Shown: piece after piece, positions 1 to 6,392 of the stretch
How positions within the stretch are numbered: the first letter of the stretch is position 1
Layout: every line of letters begins with the position of its first letter
From: Spirochaetia bacterium
Lineage (GTDB): Bacteria > Spirochaetota > Spirochaetia > Treponematales > Rectinemataceae
Reading direction: 5' to 3'
Assembly (NCBI GenBank): GCA_021286925.1
Contig: JAJTBL010000112.1
Coordinates: forward strand, 1-6,392
DNA length: 6,392 nucleotides
The notes under the pieces: model-generated
The model's input: only the letters and a program-made list of their open reading frames with translations
Told to the model about the DNA's origin: nothing
Databases searched by the model: none
Program-made: the position numbers and the translations under genes

Positions 1-674
1 GCCGTGGCTACAATGACGACGCTGTCAGTGACCATAAATTCGCCCTTTTGATAAATATTGATGAGATCGGTAAAAATGGCCAGGCGATCCAGGTCGATGG
101 ATTCCTTGGACTGATTCCGGATTACAAGCCGGCATTGCACAAGGGAGCGGCACGCGAGATATCGCTCAGCGTTGTGAGTGCCCGGAGCGGCGCTATCAGC
201 CGGCGCCTGCTTTTCACCTGCACAGCGCGGATCGAGTGACATGGGGAGCGAATGGCAGAGATTGCCGGAGGTCTTGTCGCCGAACCACGTATTGGGAACG
301 GTAAACGGTTCAGCTTCGAGCAGAACCTTGCCGCCTTCCAGCTCAAATCGAAGCAGCGGCGGCAGTGCGATATCGAACTGAGCTTCCGCGCCCGGCAGAA
401 GCCTGACATCGTTGCGGACAGCGATGACATAGGGCCGGTGCGCTAATTGCGGCTTCAGCGCAATCTTTGTGCCTTTGCCGACACCGAAAAAGATGGGAAG
501 CGCGGGTGATGGAGCTGCCGGTATCGGCCCTCTGGCCCCGGGTTGGATGGCTCTGAAATCGATCCCTTCCAGCGCCAGCCGCCATTCTTCGCCGTTTTTC
601 CTGAGCCAGGCCCGAGCGCCGTCCAGTTCCCATGAGTACCACTGCAAATCTTCCGGACTGAAATAGTTCCACAT
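1..674 (-). CDS. DUF432-like protein, partial (3' end beyond left edge)
   Basis: An open frame of 224 codons runs from the ATG at 674 to the window edge without a stop, so the C-terminus is missing. The protein begins MWNYFSPEDLQWYSWELDG. It has no signal peptide or membrane segment in the visible part, so it is probably cytosolic. Landmarks that resemble the DUF432 family as I remember it are a Y-V-I-A-V-R-N stretch near residue 82, the turn-rich LPPLLRFELEG near 104, NTWFGDKTSGNLC at 128-140, and CRLVIRNQSKESIDLDRLAI at 181-200. The last resembles the family's 'R-I-R-N...L-E-R-L' segment before the final strands. The function of DUF432 is unknown; from memory these genes often sit beside mscS-type channel genes, which here would lie further left. 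The start is chosen because the frame meets a TGA at 705-707 with no other ATG between. No Shine-Dalgarno site is visible. Residues 152-170 (rich in Ala, Pro, Gly) look like a variable loop. The frame being coding is well supported; the family assignment is moderate. Confidence 0.7.
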   Translation of the reverse strand, partial: MWNYFSPEDLQWYSWELDGARAWLRKNGEEWRLALEGIDFRAIQPGARGPIPAAPSPALPIFFGVGKGTKIALKPQLAHRPYVIAVRNDVRLLPGAEAQFDIALPPLLRFELEGGKVLLEAEPFTVPNTWFGDKTSGNLCHSLPMSLDPRCAGEKQAPADSAAPGTHNAERYLACRSLVQCRLVIRNQSKESIDLDRLAIFTDLINIYQKGEFMVTDSVVIVAT

Positions 675-680
675 GCTCGC

Positions 681-708
681 ATTGTAACATTGTTTAGACT
701 CAATTCAA
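681..708 (-). promoter_or_regulatory. sigma70-like promoter of the DUF432-like gene
   Basis: On the minus strand TTGAAT (708-703) and TACAAT (686-681) are separated by 16 bases, a near-consensus -35/-10 pair. The pair lies between the upstream terminator and the gene. Counting about 7 bases from the -10 places the transcription start at or beside 674, which is the A of the ATG, so the mRNA would have essentially no leader. This agrees with the absence of a ribosome binding site. The call rests on motif matching only. Confidence 0.55.
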
Positions 709-709
709 T

Positions 710-742
710 AAAAAAAGGCGGCAAGAAAGCCGCCTTTTTTTT
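710..742 (-). terminator. intrinsic terminator after the lipoprotein gene
   Basis: A perfect GC-rich stem GGCGGC (717-722) / GCCGCC (729-734) with a 6-base loop is flanked by 7 A (710-716) and 8 T (735-742). Read on the minus strand it is a hairpin followed by a run of seven U, starting about 12 bases after the lipoprotein stop codon. The flanking A and T runs can extend the stem to 13 bp. The structure is symmetrical, so it could also stop plus-strand transcripts, although no plus-strand gene is seen here. Confidence 0.9.
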
Positions 743-754
743 ATTCGATATACT

Positions 755-2569
755 TCAGAATCGCCTGACTGCGCGCACGATATATTTATTCCATTTTAAA
801 TCTTTGACTTCTCGGGTCTTGATCTTGGTATTGTACGTATAGCGCCAGGCGTTGTCTTTATTATCTTCGGTCGAGCTCCAGTACCAGGAAGGATAGAGAT
901 TGCCAATCTTGTTGTTGTAAAGAATGGTTCCCATGAGTTTGAGTTCCGCAAGTGAAGGCAAATACCAATCATCGTAGGAACCGATAACCAAGTCACTGCA
1001 GAGCTGAGCGGCATATTCATAGGGTTTGCCAAGTTTTTTTACAATCAGCGGTGTATTCACATAACCGGCGCCAAGACCGTCCTGATTAGCACCGATGAGT
1101 GTTCCCTTGCCGCCCCATTGCGCCGTGAAAGCCTGATCGTAGGGAGCCGCTTCGAGATATCTCCAGCCGTCTGAGACCTCACCTTTATCATAAAAGATAT
1201 ACCCGCCGGCGGGACCGTAATCACCGACACGGTATTCGGTTTCATAGGAGATAATAACCAGGCCAGCTTCACCGCCAGCTGCAAAGACAAGGTGGTTTTT
1301 AGGATCGGTGTAGACGAAGTTGGCTGATTTGTCGACACCAAATGAAATTGAGGAATAGATGGCAAGCTCGCCGGCAGGTCCTGCCGAATCGCGCGGCGCT
1401 ATCCAGAGCCCGCCTTCGCCCGCGGCAAGGTAAATGTATTTTGCATCCGCGGAAACCGCGTTGCAGACAATATCGTTTGCCTCGTCAAATTGATCAGCAC
1501 CGACCGTATACACCGGTGTTTTGCTCTTGGTGTTGATGTCAAAGGCTTTCATCCCGCCGGCGCCTAGGCCAAGATAGGCAATATCGGAATACAAAAAGAC
1601 GGTGTTTTTGGTTTCATTAGTGTTGACCGGTCCGATATTCATGAAGGAAAGGTTGAAATCGGAATCCGCACTCAGCCGATCATAGCCGAGATAGCCATCA
1701 GCTCCGGTCTTTGATCCCTTAAGCACGGCAATTGCGGGCTGAACCGCCGCATCGGAAATGTGAAGGTATTTGGCATCATCGAATGTCTGCTGGGCTGTCA
1801 CTTTCAGTGTTTCTGCATCCAGAACGAAGACACCTGCTTTTTCATAATCGCCGGCGGTAACATACACCTTGCCATCATCATAGGCCGGCGGACTGTAAAT
1901 TGAAGTGGTCTGGTAGCCGGGAAGCCAGGTCAGCACCGATTCCTTGATACTTTCATCAGTTAAGAGCCCTGAATCCAGCCGATATCGCTCTACAATGGCT
2001 TTATTGATAGCGAAATAATCTGAATTCTGCGCCTGTCCGGTAGCCTGCGCAACCAGCTCGGCAAGATGGCTATAGTCCATGCCGCCAATCAGATACAGGT
2101 AATTGTTCCTGACATACGCGCCATTGACATCCATGTCTTTAAAAGCCAGCGTCTGCAGAAGCTCAGGTTTCTTGGGATCAGCAATATCGATGATATCAAC
2201 AGCGCCTTTATGGTCTTCACCGCGAAGGTTATAGGTAACATAGGCCTTGTCTTCGATAATCACGACGCTGGTTGCCCCCAGAAGCTGACCGTCGACAGAA
2301 GGCGGATTTACCTGCGCAATCAGCTTAAACGTATCCTGCGGAGCAATCGAGCGGGCACCTTTTCCGATACTTCGCGGATTGACCGCAATTTCCTCATCTT
2401 TCTGGTCCAGCCGGGAACCGGCATTCAGTAATTCTACCCGCTGGGAATTATCGGTAAAATCAACCGCGGTATTGTCTATCGGCGTTTCAGGTTTTTTGAA
2501 AAAGTCACAGCCGGCAAGAATACTCACAATCAGCACTGCGATTAGCACTACTTTTATGGTTTGTCTCAT
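755..2569 (-). CDS. Lipoprotein with LVIVD-type beta-propeller and C-terminal DUF1566/Lcl_C domain
   Basis: The 604-residue protein starts MRQTIKVVLIAVLIVSILAG followed by Cys21. This is a short charged n-region, a hydrophobic core and a lipobox L-A-G-C, so it should be a signal-peptidase-II-processed, lipid-anchored envelope protein. Asp follows the lipidated Cys; in enterobacteria Asp at +2 favours inner-membrane retention, but other phyla may differ. Residues about 95-445 hold beta-propeller-like repeats of the LVIVD type, for example GAVDIIDIADPKKPELL (122-138), AYLGLGAGGMKAFDI (331-345), IYLAAGEGGLWIA (379-391) and VFAAGGEAGLVII (428-440). A DUF1566/Lcl_C domain follows with almost no linker, from VGDYGPAGGYIFYDKG (448-463) through GWRYLEAAP (468-476), DDWYLPSLAEL (533-543) and WYWSSTE (562-568) to VRAVRRF at the very end. 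The start at 2569 is preferred over an in-frame ATG at 2587 because GGAGG lies 6 bases before it, inside the longer version. The gene has its own promoter and terminator. The role is unknown; an adhesive or ligand-binding surface function is only a guess. The domain calls are solid. Confidence 0.9.
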   Translation of the reverse strand: MRQTIKVVLIAVLIVSILAGCDFFKKPETPIDNTAVDFTDNSQRVELLNAGSRLDQKDEEIAVNPRSIGKGARSIAPQDTFKLIAQVNPPSVDGQLLGATSVVIIEDKAYVTYNLRGEDHKGAVDIIDIADPKKPELLQTLAFKDMDVNGAYVRNNYLYLIGGMDYSHLAELVAQATGQAQNSDYFAINKAIVERYRLDSGLLTDESIKESVLTWLPGYQTTSIYSPPAYDDGKVYVTAGDYEKAGVFVLDAETLKVTAQQTFDDAKYLHISDAAVQPAIAVLKGSKTGADGYLGYDRLSADSDFNLSFMNIGPVNTNETKNTVFLYSDIAYLGLGAGGMKAFDINTKSKTPVYTVGADQFDEANDIVCNAVSADAKYIYLAAGEGGLWIAPRDSAGPAGELAIYSSISFGVDKSANFVYTDPKNHLVFAAGGEAGLVIISYETEYRVGDYGPAGGYIFYDKGEVSDGWRYLEAAPYDQAFTAQWGGKGTLIGANQDGLGAGYVNTPLIVKKLGKPYEYAAQLCSDLVIGSYDDWYLPSLAELKLMGTILYNNKIGNLYPSWYWSSTEDNKDNAWRYTYNTKIKTREVKDLKWNKYIVRAVRRF

Positions 2570-2575
2570 CGCATA

Positions 2576-2580
2576 CCTCC
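2576..2580 (-). promoter_or_regulatory. ribosome binding site deciding the lipoprotein start
   Basis: GGAGG on the minus strand stands 6 bases before the ATG at 2569. The in-frame ATG at 2587 lies upstream of this site, would code for the site as part of the protein, and would add MYWRYA before the signal peptide. The 2569 start is therefore preferred. Confidence 0.8.
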
Positions 2581-2591
2581 AGTACATCTCA

Positions 2592-2619
2592 ACTATACTG
2601 CTTTTCCCATGAAAAGCAA
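2592..2619 (-). promoter_or_regulatory. sigma70-like promoter of the lipoprotein gene
   Basis: On the minus strand TTGCTT (2619-2614) and TATAGT (2597-2592) are 16 bases apart. The expected start point is near 2585, giving a leader of about 16 bases that includes the GGAGG site. It lies wholly between the gltB stop and the lipoprotein start, so the lipoprotein gene can be transcribed independently of gltB. The call rests on motif matching only. Confidence 0.6.
2599..2618. repeat. 8-bp inverted repeat overlapping the lipoprotein promoter
   Basis: TGCTTTTC (2599-2606) and GAAAAGCA (2611-2618) form a perfect inverted repeat around a 4-base centre (CCAT). It covers most of the -35 hexamer and nearly the whole spacer of the promoter. 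Its position fits an operator for a dimeric regulator. It is not followed by a U-run on the minus strand, so it is unlikely to be a gltB terminator. No specific regulator is recognised. Confidence 0.45.
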
Positions 2620-2662
2620 GGCTGGTGCTCCGGCCTAAAGCCCGGGTGCTTCTGATTGTGCA

Positions 2663-5600
2663 TTATTGCTCCATTTTGGCTGGGGTCACTTTCAGGAACA
2701 GCGGAAGCATCTGTTCCCAGGAAGCCAGCAGCCGCGCTGCCTTCGGACTGCCGGTCAGTGCGTGATGGCGTTCAAGTATCGCATGCAACCGTTCCTGGTC
2801 CTCCCGGTTGCTGATAACGCTCAAATCGACATTGGCAAGATTGCATCGGGTGTCAAATAGCTGGTCTTCGTCATACACATAGGCAATGCCGCCTGTCATT
2901 CCCGCGCCGAAGTTAACCCCGGTTTTTCCGAGAACCACGGCAACACCATCCGTCATGTATTCACAGGCATGGTTGCCTGTTCCTTCCACAACGGCGAGTG
3001 CGCCGGAATTGCGGACACAGAAGCGCTCACCCGCCTTCCCATTGATAAAGACCGATCCCGCAGTCGCGCCATACAAGCAGACATTCCCAGCGATAATCTG
3101 TTCTTCAGGTTCGAATTTCGCGTTTCGGTCCGGACGGACGATAATTGTCCCGCCTGACAGGCTTTTCCCGAGATAGTCATTCACTTCGCCTTCAATAATG
3201 AAGGTAATCCCTGAGGCGAGAAAAGCGCCGAAACTCTGTCCTGCGGAGCCGGCAAAGCTGATTTGAATCGAATCAGGCGGCAAGCTCAGTCCCTGCCGTA
3301 CCAATTCGCCGCTTAAGGCTGCGCCTACTGATCGATCCGAATTTCTGATTGCCGCCTGTATGGCAAAAGCCTTTCCTTGTTTGCAAGCTTCAAGGGCGCG
3401 GTTCAGGAAGCTCAATTCAACATCGGAAACAGGAGCTTCCTTTCTCTTTTCCGGCTTGAAATTCCGCAGTCCCGCTTCGGGAAGCGGCAAAGCGGGGGGA
3501 CCAAAGCCCTCCATTTCGGCTTCGTCTGCAAGAGGATACCGCCGGGCGATTTCCAGAGACCCGACAATCGCGCTGAAATCGGTCAGCCGCGCATGCGGAG
3601 TTCCGGCACGGCCGTGAAAATCCAAAAGTTCATATCTGCCGGTAAGCTCATCGAGAGTGCGGACTCCAAGTTCAGCAAGCAAACTCCGAACATCCTCAGC
3701 AATGAACCTGAAAAATCGGCCAAGATGCTCAGGAGAGCCCTTAAAGCGAGTACGCAGGGCTGGATCCTGCGTTGCTATGCCAACGGGACATTTGCCCAGG
3801 TTGCATTTGCCGCAGGCAATACAGCCCATGGCGATGCGTGCCGCGGTTCCAAAGGCGAATTCGCGAGCCCCGAGGATTGCGGCGATAACGATGTCGCGTG
3901 CGGTTCTGAGCCTGCCGTCTACTTGCACGACAACACTGAGATCGAAACCGTTCATTGCAAGAACCTGCCGAATTTCCGGAAGCGCCGTTTCCCAATAATT
4001 GCCCGCATGATCCAGTGATGAAAGCGGAGCGGCTCCAGTTCCGCCGTCGCCTGATGAGACAACAACGCAGTCGGCTCCAGCCTTTGCAACACCAGCTGCT
4101 ACCGTGCCAATTCCTGCCTGCGCGCCAAGCTTGACTGCGATTCGAGCACTGGGATTGACACAGCGCAGGTCGTAGATCAGCTGGGACAGGTCTTCAATGG
4201 AGTAGATGTCGTGATGCGGGGGCGGGCTTATCAGGGTCTTCCCGGGAATCGCATGCCGGAGTTCGGCGATATACGCTGTCACTTTGGCGCCAGGCAGTTG
4301 GCCGCCTTCACCTGGCTTTGCTCCCTGCGCAATTTTAATCTGGAGCTCCCGGCAGGTTGCGGCGTAACGCGCGGTAACGCCGAATCGCCCGGAAGCAATC
4401 TGCCGCGACGCGGTCAATGCCGCATCGTTTCGCTTGAAATCTTCGCCGCCTTCGCCTGAATTGCTCCACGAACCGGCCGAATTGGCTCCCCGGGAGAGAG
4501 CCTCATGCGCTTCCGGACTGATCGCGCCAATCGACATGGCGGCGACCGAAAAGCGCCTCATTATGCTTTCAGCCGGCTCTACTGAGGCACGGGGAACAGA
4601 CTGGGCGGGCTTGAAACTGAACAGATCGCGAAGCGCGAAAGGCTGTCGCTCCGGGCTGTCCATGCCATCCGCATAAGCGCGCCAGACCGAAGCGTCCTCG
4701 GTTCTCACCGCCTTCGTCAGATGCGCCGCAAGGGAAGAAGGCCATGGGACATCACGCCCGGCAGGACTGCGGGTAAGAATCTCCGTGCAGGGCATCGTGT
4801 GCGACACGCTGACAGCGTTGCGATGAGATTGCATAAGATCAATAGCAATCTTGGATAACCCAATCCCGCCGATTCTGCTTTCTGTCCCGCGGAAATACCG
4901 CTGGACCAGATTTGCCGAGAGACCCGTCGCTTCAAACAACCGTGAACCTCGATAGGATGAAACGGTGGAAATTCCCAGTTTGGACATGATTTTGAGAATG
5001 CCCTTGTTGACCGCTTCGATATAGTTGTCAGCCATGGTTTCAGCGGAAACCGCGGAGAACTCGGGAAGCGAAGCAAACATTGGAAGCAAATCGAAGACCA
5101 TCCAGGGGTTGACGCCGCTCGCTCCATACGCGAGCAGAACCGCAATATCATGAATTTCCCGTGCTTCTCCCGTCTCGATAATCAAACCTGCGAGGTGACG
5201 TTTTTTTGCGTCGACAAGATGCGTGTGAACCGCTGATACGCCCAGAAGGGACGGTATGGCGGCATTGGTTTCCGAAATATCGCGGTCACTCAGCAGGATG
5301 AGATTTGCACCTGCGTCGATTGTGCGCTCTGCCTCGCGGCAGATGTTCTGAAGAGCCTCGTCGAGCGTCGTTTCGAAGTCCGCCCTGTCTGTATTTGCGG
5401 CGGTGGCGGCAAAGCACAGAGAAACAGCCGCAACCTTGAAATCCTCAAAGTTCGCGGTTCGCAGTTTTTTGATGTCTTTATTGGACAGAATCGGTCTGAC
5501 GAGGCGGAGCTGGCGGCTATGTTCTGGCGTCTCTTCCAGGAGATTCCGCTGTTTGCCAATGTAGTTTTCCAGCGACATGACCAGCGTTTCACGATATGGA

Positions 5601-6392
5601 TCGATTGGGGGATTCGTCACCTGCGCGAACAGTTGTCTGAAATACGCGAACAGATGAATAGGTCCGGCGGAGAGAATGGCGGGAGGTTTTTTCGTCCCCA
5701 TGGCGGAAACCGCTTCCTGTTTGGCTGTCAGCATGGGCGCGAGGATTGCCAGGCTTTCTCGATTATAGTCGAAATATGCGGCGCTGAATGCCAGTTTTTC
5801 CGGTGCAACGCTGGCGTCCGGAATATCCGGCGCGGAAAAAAGGCCGCGCAGTTCCAGCTGATTCTGCTCCAGCCAATGGCGATAGGGTTTCCTGCGGCAT
5901 ATTCTGGACTTGATCGAAGTATCCCCGATAAGCTGCCCCTGCTCGCAGTCGAGCAGAATCATTTCGCCGGGTTTGAGAATTCCCTTTTTCTCTATTGTCG
6001 AATTTTCCTCTCCGGGCAGATTCAGACAGCCTGCTTCGCTCGCGCCGAAGAAAAATCCTTCAGAGGTCAGCAGGTACCGGAATGGTCTGAGCCCGTTTCG
6101 GTCCGTTCCCGCCCCAATCACCGTGCCGTCGGTAAAGCACATTGCCGCCGGACCGTCCCAGGTTTCCAGGAGCGCGGCGTAATAGTCATAAAACGCTTTT
6201 TTATCATGCGAGTGATGATAGTTCGAATTGACAGGCTCCTGAATCATCATCATGAAAACCTGCTCCGGATCTCTTCCCGCACGGACAAGGAGTTCGAAAA
6301 TATTATCAAAAATGGCGCTGTCTGAGCCGCCTTTATCAAAAACGGGAATATCGGAGAAAAAATCCGGTCCAAAACGCTCAGATGTCATGGTT
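2663..6392 (-). CDS. gltB: Glutamate synthase large (alpha) subunit, partial (5' end beyond right edge)
   Basis: GltB converts glutamine plus 2-oxoglutarate into two glutamates in the cytoplasm, using electrons usually supplied by the GltD subunit. Residues are numbered here from the Met codon at 6388, which is almost certainly internal because the frame stays open to the edge. Residues 1 to about 175 are the end of the glutaminase (GATase type 2) domain, with GSDSAIFDN (21-29), ETWDGPAA (75-82) and DRNGLRPFRY (96-105). The central domain follows, with FAQVTNPPIDP (254-264) and MSKLGISTVSSYRGSRLFEA (468-487). The FMN-binding synthase domain starts near 590, with SNSGEGGED (642-650), ASGRFGV (665-671), AQGAKPGEGGQLPG (687-700), SPPPHHDIYSIEDL (721-734) and DGGTGAAP (781-788). 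The iron-sulfur Cys residues are 856, 862 and 867, in the family C-x5-C-x4-C spacing, with an additional Cys859. The C-terminal GXGXG beta-helix runs from about 990 to 1175. Aligning the Cys triad with Azospirillum GltB (Cys1102/1108/1113, from memory) suggests roughly 250 residues are missing, including the catalytic Cys1. The gene ends in TAA with no clear terminator, and no gltD follows. The assignment is very secure. Confidence 0.97.
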   Translation of the reverse strand, partial: TMTSERFGPDFFSDIPVFDKGGSDSAIFDNIFELLVRAGRDPEQVFMMMIQEPVNSNYHHSHDKKAFYDYYAALLETWDGPAAMCFTDGTVIGAGTDRNGLRPFRYLLTSEGFFFGASEAGCLNLPGEENSTIEKKGILKPGEMILLDCEQGQLIGDTSIKSRICRRKPYRHWLEQNQLELRGLFSAPDIPDASVAPEKLAFSAAYFDYNRESLAILAPMLTAKQEAVSAMGTKKPPAILSAGPIHLFAYFRQLFAQVTNPPIDPYRETLVMSLENYIGKQRNLLEETPEHSRQLRLVRPILSNKDIKKLRTANFEDFKVAAVSLCFAATAANTDRADFETTLDEALQNICREAERTIDAGANLILLSDRDISETNAAIPSLLGVSAVHTHLVDAKKRHLAGLIIETGEAREIHDIAVLLAYGASGVNPWMVFDLLPMFASLPEFSAVSAETMADNYIEAVNKGILKIMSKLGISTVSSYRGSRLFEATGLSANLVQRYFRGTESRIGGIGLSKIAIDLMQSHRNAVSVSHTMPCTEILTRSPAGRDVPWPSSLAAHLTKAVRTEDASVWRAYADGMDSPERQPFALRDLFSFKPAQSVPRASVEPAESIMRRFSVAAMSIGAISPEAHEALSRGANSAGSWSNSGEGGEDFKRNDAALTASRQIASGRFGVTARYAATCRELQIKIAQGAKPGEGGQLPGAKVTAYIAELRHAIPGKTLISPPPHHDIYSIEDLSQLIYDLRCVNPSARIAVKLGAQAGIGTVAAGVAKAGADCVVVSSGDGGTGAAPLSSLDHAGNYWETALPEIRQVLAMNGFDLSVVVQVDGRLRTARDIVIAAILGAREFAFGTAARIAMGCIACGKCNLGKCPVGIATQDPALRTRFKGSPEHLGRFFRFIAEDVRSLLAELGVRTLDELTGRYELLDFHGRAGTPHARLTDFSAIVGSLEIARRYPLADEAEMEGFGPPALPLPEAGLRNFKPEKRKEAPVSDVELSFLNRALEACKQGKAFAIQAAIRNSDRSVGAALSGELVRQGLSLPPDSIQISFAGSAGQSFGAFLASGITFIIEGEVNDYLGKSLSGGTIIVRPDRNAKFEPEEQIIAGNVCLYGATAGSVFINGKAGERFCVRNSGALAVVEGTGNHACEYMTDGVAVVLGKTGVNFGAGMTGGIAYVYDEDQLFDTRCNLANVDLSVISNREDQERLHAILERHHALTGSPKAARLLASWEQMLPLFLKVTPAKMEQ

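Noticed and set aside
343..690. Other minus-strand frames overlapping the DUF432-like gene (343-690 and 455-724)
   Set aside because: They are Arg/Ser-rich or start inside the terminator, and both overlap the 674-1 frame, which has family-like motifs and stays open to the edge.
2066..2431. Plus-strand open frame (121 codons) opposite the lipoprotein gene
   Set aside because: It is the shadow of the propeller coding region, with no binding site or domain to support it.
2570..2587. Upstream ATG at 2587 as the lipoprotein start
   Set aside because: It would place the GGAGG site inside the coding region and leave no site of its own. The 2569 start gives a cleaner signal peptide.
2630..2646. GC-rich imperfect hairpin (CCGGCC TAAAG CCCGGG) after the gltB stop
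   Set aside because: The stem is short and mismatched, and no U-run follows on the minus strand, so it is not supported as an intrinsic terminator. Some read-through from gltB remains possible.
3377..4018. Plus-strand open frame (213 codons) opposite the GltB FMN domain
   Set aside because: It is antisense to strongly conserved coding sequence, has low-complexity composition and no recognisable motif.
5519..6325. Long plus-strand open frame (268 codons) opposite gltB
   Set aside because: It lies wholly antisense to the conserved glutaminase and central domains of gltB, and its product has no recognisable domain. Long antisense frames are expected opposite a high-G+C third-position gene.
1..6392. 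Search for CRISPR arrays, tRNA genes, insertion sequences or phage signatures
   Set aside because: Reading both strands showed no spaced direct repeats, cloverleaf-like sequences, transposase motifs or terminal inverted repeats. The window is explained by three ordinary tandem genes and their short control regions.

Overview
The window holds three genes, all on the minus strand: the 3' five-sixths of a glutamate synthase large subunit gene (gltB, entering from the right edge), a complete gene for a two-domain lipoprotein, and the 5' part of a DUF432-like gene that runs off the left edge. By eye the base composition is about half G+C. The genes are bacterial: clear Shine-Dalgarno and sigma70-like promoter elements, a type II lipoprotein signal, and a bacterial-type GltB. 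The DUF1566/Lcl_C domain of the lipoprotein (VGDYGPAGGYIFYDKG at its start, VRAVRRF at its end) is of a style I associate with spirochaetes, so a spirochaete-like host is my best guess. That is a weak inference, not a sequence-proven assignment.

Reading in the direction of transcription (right to left), 6392-2663 is gltB. It covers the end of the glutaminase domain, the central domain, the FMN/iron-sulfur synthase domain and the GXGXG beta-helix domain, and ends in TAA. The first roughly 250 residues, including the catalytic N-terminal Cys, lie outside. No gltD follows. A 93-base gap carries a good promoter overlapped by an 8-bp inverted repeat, then a Shine-Dalgarno site and the lipoprotein gene (2569-755). 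That gene joins a beta-propeller of LVIVD-type repeats to a C-terminal DUF1566/Lcl_C domain. A strong intrinsic terminator (710-742) closes it. Immediately after comes a promoter whose expected start point falls on or next to the ATG of the DUF432-like gene (674-1), which suggests a leaderless mRNA.

Each of the two downstream genes has its own promoter, so this looks like three separate transcription units in tandem rather than one operon. gltB serves ammonia assimilation in the cytoplasm. The lipoprotein is an envelope protein of unknown role. DUF432 proteins are, from memory, often encoded beside MscS-type mechanosensitive channels, so such a channel gene may lie just beyond the left edge. 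I found no mobile element, CRISPR array, tRNA or rRNA. The region is mostly ordinary, and the points worth a second look are listed as findings.
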